Shown here piece by piece: positions 1 to 7,903 of a stretch of DNA of 35,676 nt. The DNA comes from CG2-30-44-17 sp964344725 (GTDB lineage: Bacteria > Patescibacteriota > Gracilibacteria > UBA1369 > UBA12470), in the NCBI GenBank assembly GCA_964344725.1, contig CAYFOI010000013.1, positions 1 to 35,676 on the forward strand, in the 5' to 3' direction. Numbering within the stretch: the first letter of the stretch is position 1; each line of letters starts with the position of its first letter. Under the pieces are notes generated by a model. The model ran no database searches, was not told the origin of the DNA, and saw only the letters and a program-made list of their open reading frames with translations. A program made the translations under genes and the position numbers.

Positions 1-29
1 TAGACTGCTTTCGCTGTTAATATTCTTGT

Positions 30-2114
30 ATGGCTACAAAAGTTTCAGATTTGGCGAAAAAGCTCGATATGAGCGAGAAAGAATTTATTGCAAAGAGCAA
101 GGCTCTTGGTGTTGATATTACCGAGGACGAAATCGAAGATGAAGTTGCTGAGCTTCTGGAGATGGAACTTGCTGATAGTGAGAAGGATACTGCTGAGGTT
201 TATGATGAGATGATTGCCAAGGAGATGGAGCGTGAGATTGTAAAAAAGCAGCGCAAGAAGACCGCCGGGAAGAAGACAAAGTCAGACAAGAAAGATGCTG
301 ATGTCAAAAAATCTACTTCTGGAAAGACCATCGAAATCGAAGATACTATTTCCGTAAAAGAGTTTGCTGAAAAAGCTGAGTTGTCTGCAGCTAAAATTAT
401 CGGTGAACTTATGAAGAACGGTATTTTGGCTAACATCAATCAACTTCTTGATTATGAGACAGCTTCTGTAATAGCTGATGAACTTGGGCTTAAGCTTAAG
501 CGCAAGAGGACTAGCGCTTCTGTCGAAGATATCTTCCAAGGTAATCTTGAGAGCTTACTTGAGGAAGACGATGCTTCTGTTTTAGAGAAGAGACCTCCGG
601 TTGTGAGTGTTATGGGACATGTTGACCACGGTAAAACCAAGCTCCTTGACACTATTCGTGATGCAAATGTCATCGCTGGTGAAGCTGGTGGAATCACCCA
701 ACATATCGGTGCTTATCAAGTTGCTGTTCCTAGTGAGAAGCCTGAATTAAAAGGTAAGATTATAACTTTCTTAGATACTCCTGGTCACGAAGCTTTCACG
801 TCTATGCGTGCACGCGGAGCGAAAGCTACAGACGTTGCGATTCTTGTAGTTGCAGCTGATGAAGGTGTTAAGCCTCAGACTATCGAGGCTATGAACCATG
901 CTAAAGAGGCTGGCATTCCGATCATTGTTGCTATTAACAAGACAGATAAAGAGAATGCCAACCCTGACAAAGTTAAAACTGAGCTTTCTCAACAAGGTTT
1001 GCAGCCTGAAGATTGGGGTGGGGATACTGTAATGGTTCCTGTTTCAGCTATGACTGGAGAGGGCGTCACTACTTTACTCGAGATGATTCTTCTCACTACC
1101 GATATGGCTGAGCTTAAAGCAAATCCAAATAGACCTGCGGTTGGTACTGTAATTGAGGCTGATTTAGATCCGAGTTTTGGGCCTGTTGCAACTGTTCTTA
1201 TAAATACCGGTACTCTGAAGGTTATGGATAACATTATTATTGGAAGCACTTATGGTCGTGTAAAAGCTATGATAGATCATACTGGCAAGAAACTTAAGGA
1301 ACTCGGGCCCTCTGGTGTTGCTCGTTTGGCTGGTCTAAACGAGACTCCTAAGAGTGGTGATATACTTCAAGTTGTCGGCTCGGACAAAGAAGCTCGCCTT
1401 CAGTCTGTGAAGATCAAGGAAATGCTTAAGAACCGGGACTTCCAAAAACGTGGTCTTGGCGTGGATGAACTCATGAGCATGATCCAACAAGGCAAGCTCA
1501 AGACTCTCAAACTAATTATAAAAGCTGATACGAAAGGTTCGCTTGAAGCGATTCGCCAAGCATTAGCTGAGATCAAGTCTGATGACGTTGCTATCAAGAT
1601 TGTTCATTCAGGCGTTGGATCAATAACTGAGTCTGATGTCATGATGGCTTCTGCTGGCGCCGGAATTGTAACAGGCTTCCACGTTGATGCTGGATCACAC
1701 GTTAAGAAGATGGCAGAACGTGAGAATGTCGAAGTAGTTGTCTATAAGGTGATTTATGAACTTATCGATGATGTGAAGAAGCTCCTAACAGGTATGCTTG
1801 AGCCAGAAATTGTGGTCAATGAGCTTGGAAAGCTTAAGCTAAAAGGTATTTTCTTCACTGGCAAAGGCGAAATGATCGTTGGTGGAATAGTTACCGAAGG
1901 TCGTCTTGAGAAAGATGCTAGTTTACGAGTTTTCCGTGATGACGAACAGATCGGAGAAGGTCAATTGACTGCGCTCAAGGTTGTTAATGAGGATGTCACT
2001 GAGGTCAATGAGAATCAAGAGTGCGGAATCACATACAAAGGTGACGTTAAGCTGCAAGAAGGTGATATTCTGGAGGCGTTTAAGGAGGAAAAGAGGATTA
2101 AGACTCTTGGGTAG
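30..2114 (+). CDS. infB: Translation initiation factor IF-2
   Basis: This GTPase delivers initiator fMet-tRNA to the 30S P site and promotes subunit joining. The 694-residue protein has an IF2_N-type helical domain at residues 1-50, a Lys/Glu-rich linker, a second IF2_N-like domain near 105-155, and the G domain. G1 is GHVDHGKT (196-203), G3 is DTPGH (249-253), G4 is NKTD (303-306), and a G5-like SAMTGEG follows. The beta-barrel, IF2 domain 3 and C-terminal fMet-tRNA-binding domains complete the protein. It is shorter than enterobacterial IF-2 (about 890 aa) because the N-terminal linker is short. The start has no Shine-Dalgarno. A TAATAT hexamer at 18-23 lies six bases before ATG, but its -35 would be outside the window. 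nusA and rbfA are not seen here. Confidence 0.98.
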   Translation: MATKVSDLAKKLDMSEKEFIAKSKALGVDITEDEIEDEVAELLEMELADSEKDTAEVYDEMIAKEMEREIVKKQRKKTAGKKTKSDKKDADVKKSTSGKTIEIEDTISVKEFAEKAELSAAKIIGELMKNGILANINQLLDYETASVIADELGLKLKRKRTSASVEDIFQGNLESLLEEDDASVLEKRPPVVSVMGHVDHGKTKLLDTIRDANVIAGEAGGITQHIGAYQVAVPSEKPELKGKIITFLDTPGHEAFTSMRARGAKATDVAILVVAADEGVKPQTIEAMNHAKEAGIPIIVAINKTDKENANPDKVKTELSQQGLQPEDWGGDTVMVPVSAMTGEGVTTLLEMILLTTDMAELKANPNRPAVGTVIEADLDPSFGPVATVLINTGTLKVMDNIIIGSTYGRVKAMIDHTGKKLKELGPSGVARLAGLNETPKSGDILQVVGSDKEARLQSVKIKEMLKNRDFQKRGLGVDELMSMIQQGKLKTLKLIIKADTKGSLEAIRQALAEIKSDDVAIKIVHSGVGSITESDVMMASAGAGIVTGFHVDAGSHVKKMAERENVEVVVYKVIYELIDDVKKLLTGMLEPEIVVNELGKLKLKGIFFTGKGEMIVGGIVTEGRLEKDASLRVFRDDEQIGEGQLTALKVVNEDVTEVNENQECGITYKGDVKLQEGDILEAFKEEKRIKTLG

Positions 2115-2157
2115 CTAGTTAGCTTTTTAGCTAGTTAGCTATTTAGTTGTTTTTTTT
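2112..2157 (+). terminator. Likely intrinsic terminator of infB
   Basis: AGCTAGTTAGCT at 2113-2124 pairs with its second copy at 2129-2140 (12 bp, two G-U pairs) around a TTTT loop. The outer T-A pair at 2112/2141 adds to the stem. A run of eight T follows at 2150-2157. The stem begins inside the infB stop codon. The T tract is about nine bases from the stem, so the terminator is not textbook. Confidence 0.6.
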
Positions 2158-2253
2158 GGCGTAAAACACGTTCGCAATAAAATCAAAACCTTGGGGTACT
2201 GTGGAATGCACGCTTCTTTTCATATATACTCTCCACAGTCTACTCTCCATTCT

Positions 2254-2284
2254 CTACTGACTACTGTCTACTGATTACTGACTA
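2254..2284 (+). repeat. CTACTGA-type short repeat ahead of rfbB
   Basis: Degenerate tandem copies of CTACTGA/CTACTGT run up to three bases before the rfbB ATG. The last 19 bases (2266-2284) match the reverse complement of 25558-25576 at 18 of 19 positions. That copy lies in the same orientation ahead of rpmA. A 7-bp inverted repeat, CTGTGGA (2199-2205) with TCCACAG (2232-2238), lies just upstream. I see no convincing promoter in 2158-2287 beyond a weak TATACT near 2225. Confidence 0.6.
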
Positions 2285-2287
2285 ATT

Positions 2288-3253
2288 ATGAAAATTCTAA
2301 TCACAGGCGGAGCCGGTTTCATAGGTACTAATTTTACGTACTACTATTTTGACAAACATCCGGAGGATGAGGTCGTTGTTCTCGACAAGCTAACTTATGC
2401 GGGGACACGTGAGAATCTCGCAGCGCTTGAGGATGATCCGCGGTTTAAATTTGAACAGATCGACATGGTTGATAAGGACGCGGTTTTTGCTTTATTTGAG
2501 AAAGAGAAGTTCGATTGCGTTGTGAACTTCGCGGCGGAGTCGCATGTGGATCGAAGTATTCATGATCCGAGTGCTTTCATTATGACCAATGTTGTCGGGA
2601 CTCATAACTTGCTTGATGCTGCGATGCAGTTTGGCGTAAAACGTTATCATCAAGTTTCTACTGACGAGGTTTATGGTGATCTTGGGGATGGCAGCAAGGA
2701 TTTATTTACCGAGTACTCCCCTCTTAAACCGAGCTCTCCTTATTCGTCGTCTAAAGCTTCTGCTGATCTTATTGCACTAGCTTATCATCGGACGTATGGG
2801 CTACATGTGACCGTGAGTCGTTGCTCGAATAATTATGGACCTTACCAATATCCTGAGAAGTTGATTCCTTATTTTTATTTTTTGGCTTCTAAAGGAGAAA
2901 AAGTTCCTGTTTATGGAGACGGGAAGAATATTCGTGATTGGATTTATGTTGCTGATCACTGTGAGGCTGTGGATATCGTTCTTGAGCGTGGGGCTGCTGG
3001 AGAGGTCTACAATATGGGTGGTGAGGCGGAGAAAACTAATCTTGAGGTAACTCAAGCGATCCTCGATTATATAGGCAATGGAGAAATGGAATTTGTTGAA
3101 GATCGAAAAGGGCATGATCGCAGATACGCTATCGACAATGGTAAGATGGAGAGTGATTTTGGCTGGAATCCTAAGGTGAGTTTCGAGGAAGGTCTAAAGA
3201 AAACTTTTGAATGGTATGATTTAAATCAAGAATGGTTAGAAAAAAAATCTTAA
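2288..3253 (+). CDS. rfbB: dTDP-glucose 4,6-dehydratase (RmlB)
   Basis: This extended short-chain dehydrogenase converts dTDP-glucose to dTDP-4-keto-6-deoxyglucose in the cytoplasm, the second step of dTDP-rhamnose and related sugar synthesis. It has 321 residues, normal for the family. The NAD-binding motif GGAGFIG is at 7-13. The RmlB signature STDEVYG is at 124-130, with the catalytic Asp-Glu pair D126/E127. YSSSK at 152-156 supplies the catalytic Tyr and Lys. It is the first gene of an overlapping operon with rfbD, rfbA and a sugar kinase. The 3' end overlaps rfbD by 22 bases, which suggests translational coupling. No Shine-Dalgarno precedes the ATG. Confidence 0.96.
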   Translation: MKILITGGAGFIGTNFTYYYFDKHPEDEVVVLDKLTYAGTRENLAALEDDPRFKFEQIDMVDKDAVFALFEKEKFDCVVNFAAESHVDRSIHDPSAFIMTNVVGTHNLLDAAMQFGVKRYHQVSTDEVYGDLGDGSKDLFTEYSPLKPSSPYSSSKASADLIALAYHRTYGLHVTVSRCSNNYGPYQYPEKLIPYFYFLASKGEKVPVYGDGKNIRDWIYVADHCEAVDIVLERGAAGEVYNMGGEAEKTNLEVTQAILDYIGNGEMEFVEDRKGHDRRYAIDNGKMESDFGWNPKVSFEEGLKKTFEWYDLNQEWLEKKS

Positions 3254-4047
3254 TTCTCGGTGCGCGTGGCATGCTTGGAAGCGATCTTGTAAAAGTACTC
3301 TCTGAGGATTTCGATGTTGTGGCTTGGGGGCATGAAGACCTTGATGTTACAGATAAGGATGCTGTAAAAGCTCGAGGCTCGGAGATCTCTCCGGATATCA
3401 TCATCAACGCAACAGGTTACACTAATGTCGATGGTGCTGAAGAAGACCGCGAAAGTGCTTTTGCCTTAAATGGTGATGCAGTTAAATATTTGAATGATTG
3501 CGATGCGATTTTGGTTCACTACAGTACGGATTACGTTTTTGATGGAGAAAAAGATGGCGAGTACCAGGAAGATGATGTTCCTAATCCTATAAATGTTTAT
3601 GGAGAATCGAAGCTGCGCGGCGAACAAACCCTCTATGGAAAACACTATTTAATCAGGACTTCTTGGCTTTATGGCAGCGGCGGGAAAAATTTCGTTGATA
3701 CTATGCTTGGGCTTGCGCGTGATCGTGATGAGATTAAGGTTGTGAACGATCAAATTGGCAAGCCGACTTATACGCTAGATTTGGCTTATGCAACAGCAAA
3801 ACTTCTATCTGATACGCCTGATTTTGGCACTTATCATCTTGTAAATGAAGGGGCGATGAGTTGGTATGATTTTGCAAAAGAAATCTTTGAAATTTCAGGT
3901 GTAAATGTTAAACTTACCCCCGTTCTGAGTAGTGAATTTCCAAGACCAGCTAAGCGTCCTAAGAATTCGGCACTCAGAAATACCAAAAGACCGCATCTTC
4001 GGTCTGTGAAAGAAGCCATTAAGGACTATCTAACCAAAGTTACATGA
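3232..4047 (+). CDS. rfbD: dTDP-4-dehydrorhamnose reductase (RmlD)
   Basis: This NAD(P)H-dependent short-chain dehydrogenase reduces dTDP-4-keto-rhamnose to dTDP-L-rhamnose in the last step of the pathway. The 271-residue protein has the Rossmann motif GARGMLG near the N-terminus and YGESK at 123-127 as the catalytic Tyr/Lys pair. An STDYVFDG segment is typical of RmlD. The ATG lies inside the end of rfbB, and its TGA stop overlaps the rfbA start as ATGA, so expression is probably coupled. Its substrate normally needs the 3,5-epimerase RmlC. No rfbC lies in this operon, so the epimerase must be elsewhere or the product is a different 6-deoxysugar. Confidence 0.93.
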   Translation: MVRKKILILGARGMLGSDLVKVLSEDFDVVAWGHEDLDVTDKDAVKARGSEISPDIIINATGYTNVDGAEEDRESAFALNGDAVKYLNDCDAILVHYSTDYVFDGEKDGEYQEDDVPNPINVYGESKLRGEQTLYGKHYLIRTSWLYGSGGKNFVDTMLGLARDRDEIKVVNDQIGKPTYTLDLAYATAKLLSDTPDFGTYHLVNEGAMSWYDFAKEIFEISGVNVKLTPVLSSEFPRPAKRPKNSALRNTKRPHLRSVKEAIKDYLTKVT

Positions 4048-4838
4048 AAGGAATAATTCTAGCAGGAGGAACAGGTTCAAGACTTTCCCCACTCACAGTA
4101 GTTACAAATAAACACTTATTGCCGGTTTACGATAAACCGATGATTTATTATCCGCTAATGACTCTGCGGAAAGCTGGGATAACTGATATCATGATTGTAT
4201 CTGGGCGCGGTCATGTTGGAGACTTTCTTGAACTACTTGGCTCTGGCAAGCAGTTTGGCGTTAACCTTAGGTACGAAGTACAAGAAGAGGCTGGTGGTAT
4301 TGCACAGGCTCTTTCTCTAGCTTCAGATTTTGCTGAAGGGGAAAAAATTGTAGTTGTGCTTGGTGACAATATTTTTGAAGACGATATTACTCCTTATGTG
4401 GATGATTTTAAGAAAAAACCACACGGCGCTTCTATTCTTCTTGCTCATACTGAAAACCCACAATCTTATGGCGTTGCTCGCATCGCTGATGACGAACTTG
4501 TAGAGGTTATTGAAAAGCCTATAGATCCGCCTTCTGATTTAGCAGTAACAGGTTTGTATATGTACGATCCTGAGGTGTTTGATGTTGTAAAAACTCTAAA
4601 ACCTTCTTCTCGTGGAGAACTTGAAATTACAGATGTAAATAATTATTACATAGGAAAAGGCCAGATGAGCTACTCTATCCTCAAAGGTTTCTGGGGAGAC
4701 TGTGGCGAATCTTTTGATAGCCTTCTTGAAACTGGCCAGAAAGTTAAAGAGCTTGGCCTGTATCGCGAACATAAACCTGTTAACGAACAAAAACATGAAA
4801 TACAAAAATATCTTGGTTGCCGGGTCGATAGCCTTTGA
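4044..4838 (+). CDS. rfbA: Glucose-1-phosphate thymidylyltransferase (RmlA)
   Basis: This enzyme makes dTDP-glucose from glucose-1-phosphate and dTTP, the entry step to dTDP-deoxysugars. The 264-residue protein has the nucleotidyltransferase signature GGTGSRLSPLT at 8-18. LGDNIFED contains the metal-binding Asp at 108, and EKP occurs downstream. The length is close to the short RmlA type. The start overlaps the rfbD stop by four bases (ATGA). The last 44 bases overlap the start of the PfkB-family kinase gene. Operon order is rfbB-rfbD-rfbA. The final residues beyond the conserved fold are poorly conserved in the family, so the overlap is believable. Confidence 0.94.
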   Translation: MKGIILAGGTGSRLSPLTVVTNKHLLPVYDKPMIYYPLMTLRKAGITDIMIVSGRGHVGDFLELLGSGKQFGVNLRYEVQEEAGGIAQALSLASDFAEGEKIVVVLGDNIFEDDITPYVDDFKKKPHGASILLAHTENPQSYGVARIADDELVEVIEKPIDPPSDLAVTGLYMYDPEVFDVVKTLKPSSRGELEITDVNNYYIGKGQMSYSILKGFWGDCGESFDSLLETGQKVKELGLYREHKPVNEQKHEIQKYLGCRVDSL

Positions 4839-5700
4839 TTTCATCTTTAAGTACTCGGGCAAGTTCAAGGATCATTTTGAAGGACATGATTTAGGGAGTA
4901 TTAGTACCTGCTTTTTTGCACCTGAGAGGAAGCGTTTTTTCGGGGGTACAGGAGGGAATATTGCTTATACTTATTCTTTGTTTGGAGAGAAACCTTATCT
5001 TGTGTCTGTTGCTGGAGAAGATTTTCGAGGAGAGTATGAGGACTGGCTTAGGACTCATGGAGTGAATATGGATTACACCAAGGTGGTTGAAGGTGGTGAT
5101 ACAGCTTGTGCTTATATAGTTACGGATGAGCACGGGAATCAAGTTACAACTTTTTATCCTGGTGCGTCACTTGTGAAGCAAGATTTAGGCTTGGATTTCT
5201 CGAAGTTTGAGGATCCGATTGTGATTATCTCCCCTATGAATCTTGAGAATATGATTGAGATTGCAGATCAGGCTTATGAGACCTTTGTCCCATATATTTT
5301 CGATCCAGGGCAACAAATTACTCTGTTTGATAAAGAGACTATGCAGCGCATGGCAAAAAACGCGTTTCTTGTGATTGTTAACGAACACGAGCTTAGCTTG
5401 ATGAAAAAGCACGTCGACCCGAGTGAGATCGAGAGACTTATCGTTACAAAAGGCGGGAAAGGCTCTGATGTTTTCGCTGGTGGGAAGAGTTTTGAGGTTG
5501 GAGTTGTAGAACCTAGTGTCGTGGCGGATCCAACAGGTTGCGGAGACGCTTATCGTGGTGGTCTTCTGTATGGCCTTAAGCAAGGTTTTGATCTAGAAAA
5601 ATGCTGCCAATATGGCGCTCTCGCAGCAACTTACAGTATCGAGAAACAAGGAACTCACAATCACAGCTTTACGCTTGAGGAATTTGAGGCGAAATTATAA
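4795..5700 (+). CDS. PfkB-family carbohydrate/nucleoside kinase
   Basis: This ribokinase/adenosine kinase-type enzyme phosphorylates a sugar or nucleoside with ATP. I place the start at ATG 4795 (302 aa, MKYKNILVAGSIAFD). An in-frame start at 4702 would add 31 residues that are only rfbA read in another frame. The N-terminal sugar-binding part has GGTGGN followed by a beta-strand region, as in PfkB proteins. The C-terminal signature DPTGCGDAYRGG contains the catalytic-base Asp of the usual DTGAGD motif, with Cys in the middle position. The substrate cannot be read from sequence, and adenosine kinase-like or ribokinase-like activities are both possible. It overlaps rfbA by 44 bases, and its TAA abuts the rnhB stop on the other strand. 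Confidence 0.9.
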   Translation: MKYKNILVAGSIAFDFIFKYSGKFKDHFEGHDLGSISTCFFAPERKRFFGGTGGNIAYTYSLFGEKPYLVSVAGEDFRGEYEDWLRTHGVNMDYTKVVEGGDTACAYIVTDEHGNQVTTFYPGASLVKQDLGLDFSKFEDPIVIISPMNLENMIEIADQAYETFVPYIFDPGQQITLFDKETMQRMAKNAFLVIVNEHELSLMKKHVDPSEIERLIVTKGGKGSDVFAGGKSFEVGVVEPSVVADPTGCGDAYRGGLLYGLKQGFDLEKCCQYGALAATYSIEKQGTHNHSFTLEEFEAKL

Positions 5701-6270
5701 CTCCCCCAACGTCTTCCCAAACGCTTCTATGTAGAAGTTTTTTCGGTGTACACGACATATGCCGTGCTTCACTATGTTCTGGCGATGCAAGCGCGTCCCA
5801 TACCCTTTGTGCAATTCGAATCCATATTCTGGATGAGAACTGGCTAATTTGGCCATTATTTCGTCTCTGGTGACCTTTGCGAGGATTGATGCGGCCATGA
5901 TGCATCTCTCTTTCTGGTCGCCTTTTATGATGCTTTTGTATGGATAAAGCAGATCGAGTTTGTCTCTACCATCGACGAGTAGTAAGTTTGGTTTGATGCT
6001 GATCTGTTTCAGAGCTCTGTTGTAGGCCTTATTTAGCGCGTATTTCATGCCTTTTTCTACTTCGCTACTCTTGGCGATCCCAATTCCGTACTTAGTCTTT
6101 TCTTTTATTTGCTGAAAAAGCTTGTTGCGTGCTTTTTCGGAGAGCTTCTTTGAATCGTTCAAGCCTGGTAATCTGGTGTTTTTCGGCAAAAAGCATACAG
6201 CAGCAACCAGGGGACCTGCCCATGGGCCTCTTCCAGCTTCGTCGGCACCAATTATTATACTTGTATTCAT
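5695..6270 (-). CDS. rnhB: Ribonuclease HII
   Basis: This enzyme cleaves RNA in RNA-DNA hybrids and at single ribonucleotides in DNA. The 191-residue protein starts with the signature GADEAGRG (8-15), which gives catalytic D10 and E11. D100 in LLVDGRD and D136 in VTRDEIM complete the acidic site, and HKGYGT follows as usual. It lies directly downstream of rplS, a widespread bacterial arrangement. A strong terminator separates the two, with its T tract ending only about ten bases before this ATG. Transcription therefore depends on read-through or a start I cannot see. Its stop shares the TTATAA sequence with the convergent kinase gene. Confidence 0.97.
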   Translation of the reverse strand: MNTSIIIGADEAGRGPWAGPLVAAVCFLPKNTRLPGLNDSKKLSEKARNKLFQQIKEKTKYGIGIAKSSEVEKGMKYALNKAYNRALKQISIKPNLLLVDGRDKLDLLYPYKSIIKGDQKERCIMAASILAKVTRDEIMAKLASSHPEYGFELHKGYGTRLHRQNIVKHGICRVHRKNFYIEAFGKTLGEL

Positions 6271-6280
6271 ATCTGTAATA

Positions 6281-6313
6281 AAAAAAACGCCCTCCCAGTG
6301 TACCAGGAGGGCG
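6281..6313 (-). terminator. Rho-independent terminator after rplS
   Basis: On the minus strand an 8-bp perfect GC-rich stem (CGCCCTCC with GGAGGGCG, arms at 6306-6313 and 6288-6295) surrounds a 10-base loop. Seven T follow at 6287-6281. It lies 15 bases after the rplS stop and just ahead of rnhB. Confidence 0.92.
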
Positions 6314-6328
6314 CGTAACTTTTCAATT

Positions 6329-6913
6329 TTACTCTTCTTCCTTCTTCTCTTCTTCAGCTGCTGACGCTTCTTCCTCTTTTTTCTCTTCGGCAGGTTCTTC
6401 TTTAGCTTCCTCTGCCTTTTCTTCTTCAGCCTTTGGTTCTTCTACTTTCTCCTCTGCCTGTTCCGGAGCAGCTTCTTCTACCTTCTGTTCATCGCTATCT
6501 GATTCTGCTACTTCTTCTACTGGAGCTTCTTCTTCGACCTCGAGCATCTTAACGTCATCGCCCTTCATTTGTGTTTCTCGAAGTCTTGCAGCTTTACCTG
6601 TACGATCACGCATGTAGTACAGTTTTGCCCTTCGTACTTTTGCTTTCTTTACTACTTCGATTTTCGCAATGTTTTCAGAGTACAGAGGAAAGATTTTTTC
6701 TACTCCTACTCCTGAAGCGATTTTTCTAACTGTGAAAGTTTTATCCAATCCTTCTCCGCTTCCGACTTTGATTACAAGGCCTTCGAAGATTTGAATTCTT
6801 TCCTTTCCACCTTCTTTAATTTTTTGGTGGACGCGGACTGTATAGCCTGTTTTTACCTCAGGTACAGTTTTAAGTCCCTTCTTATGGACTTCTCTTATTA
6901 GTTCTTGACTCAT
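6329..6913 (-). CDS. rplS: 50S ribosomal protein L19 with acidic C-terminal tail
   Basis: L19 sits at the 30S-50S interface of the ribosome. Residues 1 to about 112 are a normal L19, with segments such as EGLVI, VRKIASGVGVEKIFPLYS and AKLYYMRDRTGKAARLRE. Bacterial L19 usually ends near 115-120 residues. Here a further 80 residues (about 113-194) are almost only Glu, Lys, Ala, Pro, Val and Ser, strongly acidic and probably disordered. A sigma70-like promoter is 30 bases upstream, and a strong terminator follows. The start has no Shine-Dalgarno. The core assignment is certain, while the role of the tail is unknown. Confidence 0.96.
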   Translation of the reverse strand: MSQELIREVHKKGLKTVPEVKTGYTVRVHQKIKEGGKERIQIFEGLVIKVGSGEGLDKTFTVRKIASGVGVEKIFPLYSENIAKIEVVKKAKVRRAKLYYMRDRTGKAARLRETQMKGDDVKMLEVEEEAPVEEVAESDSDEQKVEEAAPEQAEEKVEEPKAEEEKAEEAKEEPAEEKKEEEASAAEEEKKEEE

Positions 6914-6942
6914 AATTTTGGTATTTAAAATAAGCGAATAGG

Positions 6943-6971
6943 AATATACGGCATTACTTACCTATTATCAA
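6943..6971 (-). promoter_or_regulatory. Sigma70-like promoter of rplS
   Basis: On the minus strand TTGATA (6971-6966), a 17-bp spacer and TATATT (6948-6943). Predicted transcription start is near 6936, which gives a leader of about 23 nt with no Shine-Dalgarno. Confidence 0.7.
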
Positions 6972-6983
6972 GCAGAAATTGCC

Positions 6984-7598
6984 TTACTCAGTAAGCTTGT
7001 GATCCACCTTGTTAATACCAATTATATTCTCCGGATCTCTGATCAAGTCTTTTGTAAACTTATCGTTGCATTTAATCCTATATAAGAAATCGTCTTTAGT
7101 TAGAATGCTATATTTAATAGGTCTCTTTGATTCGATACTATCCAGGAAAGATTGAAGCTTTTCTCTTTCAACATCCCCCACTATAAGCATATCTACTGGG
7201 GAATCTTTATCTACAAAAACCCCTGACAACAGAAGGAATTCTATTTTTCCTAACTTACCAATTTTCTTGATGATATTTTCCTTCGTATTTACCGATTTTA
7301 TAATTATACTCCTAAGCTCATTGTAAATTATGAAATTCTTATTAACGTGATAGTACTTCTTGCGATTTCGCATTCGTGACTTAAGAAGTCCAATTTTTTT
7401 CAAATTATCTAACTCGCGTCTTATTGAATTAATTTGTTCATCAAGTTCACGGGTTAATTCTCTTATAAAAAATTCTCGCTCTGGGTTGAGCAAAAAGATT
7501 GTTAGAAGTTTGGCCCTCGCTCTAGATGTGAACAGTTGTTTAAGCACTTTTTGTATCTTATGGATGTCCTCTCCTCCTTGGCCTTGATGTGTATACAT
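6984..7598 (-). CDS. Winged-helix regulator with degenerate nucleotidyltransferase domain
   Basis: This is a probable DNA-binding regulator of 204 aa. Residues 15-95 form a winged-helix domain: a helix ending in LLTIFLLNPEREFFIRELTR, a recognition helix INSIRRELDNLKKIGLL, then a basic wing RMRNRKKYY. Residues 110-200 resemble the MNT/Pol-beta nucleotidyltransferase fold (FLLLSGVF, then SPVDMLIVGD). The usual GS motif reads SG and the first Asp of the DxD pair is Pro, so catalysis is unlikely. Such wHTH-NTase fusions occur in CPR and archaea. The ATG at 7598 lies in a GTGTA-N11-TACAC inverted repeat, hinting at self-regulation. An AAGGAGGAG inside the first codons precedes no good alternative start. 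Confidence 0.75.
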   Translation of the reverse strand: MYTHQGQGGEDIHKIQKVLKQLFTSRARAKLLTIFLLNPEREFFIRELTRELDEQINSIRRELDNLKKIGLLKSRMRNRKKYYHVNKNFIIYNELRSIIIKSVNTKENIIKKIGKLGKIEFLLLSGVFVDKDSPVDMLIVGDVEREKLQSFLDSIESKRPIKYSILTKDDFLYRIKCNDKFTKDLIRDPENIIGINKVDHKLTE

Positions 7599-7609
7599 AT
7601 TTTGTACAC
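7589..7609. promoter_or_regulatory. Inverted repeat at start of the winged-helix gene
   Basis: GTGTA (7589-7593) and TACAC (7605-7609) form an interrupted palindrome that covers the start codon of the 204-aa regulator. A possible -10 TATACA lies about 30 bases upstream of the ATG on the minus strand. This could be an autoregulatory operator. That is inference from position only. Confidence 0.3.
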
Positions 7610-7845
7610 TACGCGCACAAATGTATAATTTTTTTCGTCTAAATGCAAGAAAAAAAGTATGATTTTGCTATTCAAAGCACATATTCTCTATTACAGAGGT
7701 AGGTTTTTTGTTGCGGCGAGATGTCAATACATTGCCTAGTACTACGTTTTGTCTCGTATTTTGTTCTATTTTTTTATTCAACAACTTGTTTTGGCGGCAT
7801 ACTGTGTTCAATTTTTGTATTCGTTCTTATTGGCTTTCTGCAAAC

Positions 7846-7873
7846 AAAAAGCGGCTTTTTACTGAGCCGCTTT
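7846..7873 (-). terminator. Intrinsic terminator of the 83-aa membrane protein gene
   Basis: The minus strand reads an 8-bp stem AAAGCGGC/GCCGCTTT (7873-7866 with 7855-7848) around a 10-base loop, then TTTTTGTTTG. It ends the tig and small membrane protein transcript. The rest of the gap, 7610-7845, is AT-rich with no gene I can support. Confidence 0.85.
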
Positions 7874-7903
7874 CGAGGTTGTTTTTAATTGTTTTAATTT
7901 TTC

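Noticed and set aside
4702..4794. Upstream in-frame ATG for the PfkB kinase
   Set aside because: Would add 31 residues that are rfbA sequence in another frame; the family starts at the VAGSIAFD strand.
7565..7585. AAGGAGGAG as a ribosome-binding site for a shorter winged-helix protein
   Set aside because: The only in-frame canonical start after it (GTG) is about 20 bases away, and no other gene here uses such a motif. It codes for Gly-Gly-Glu.
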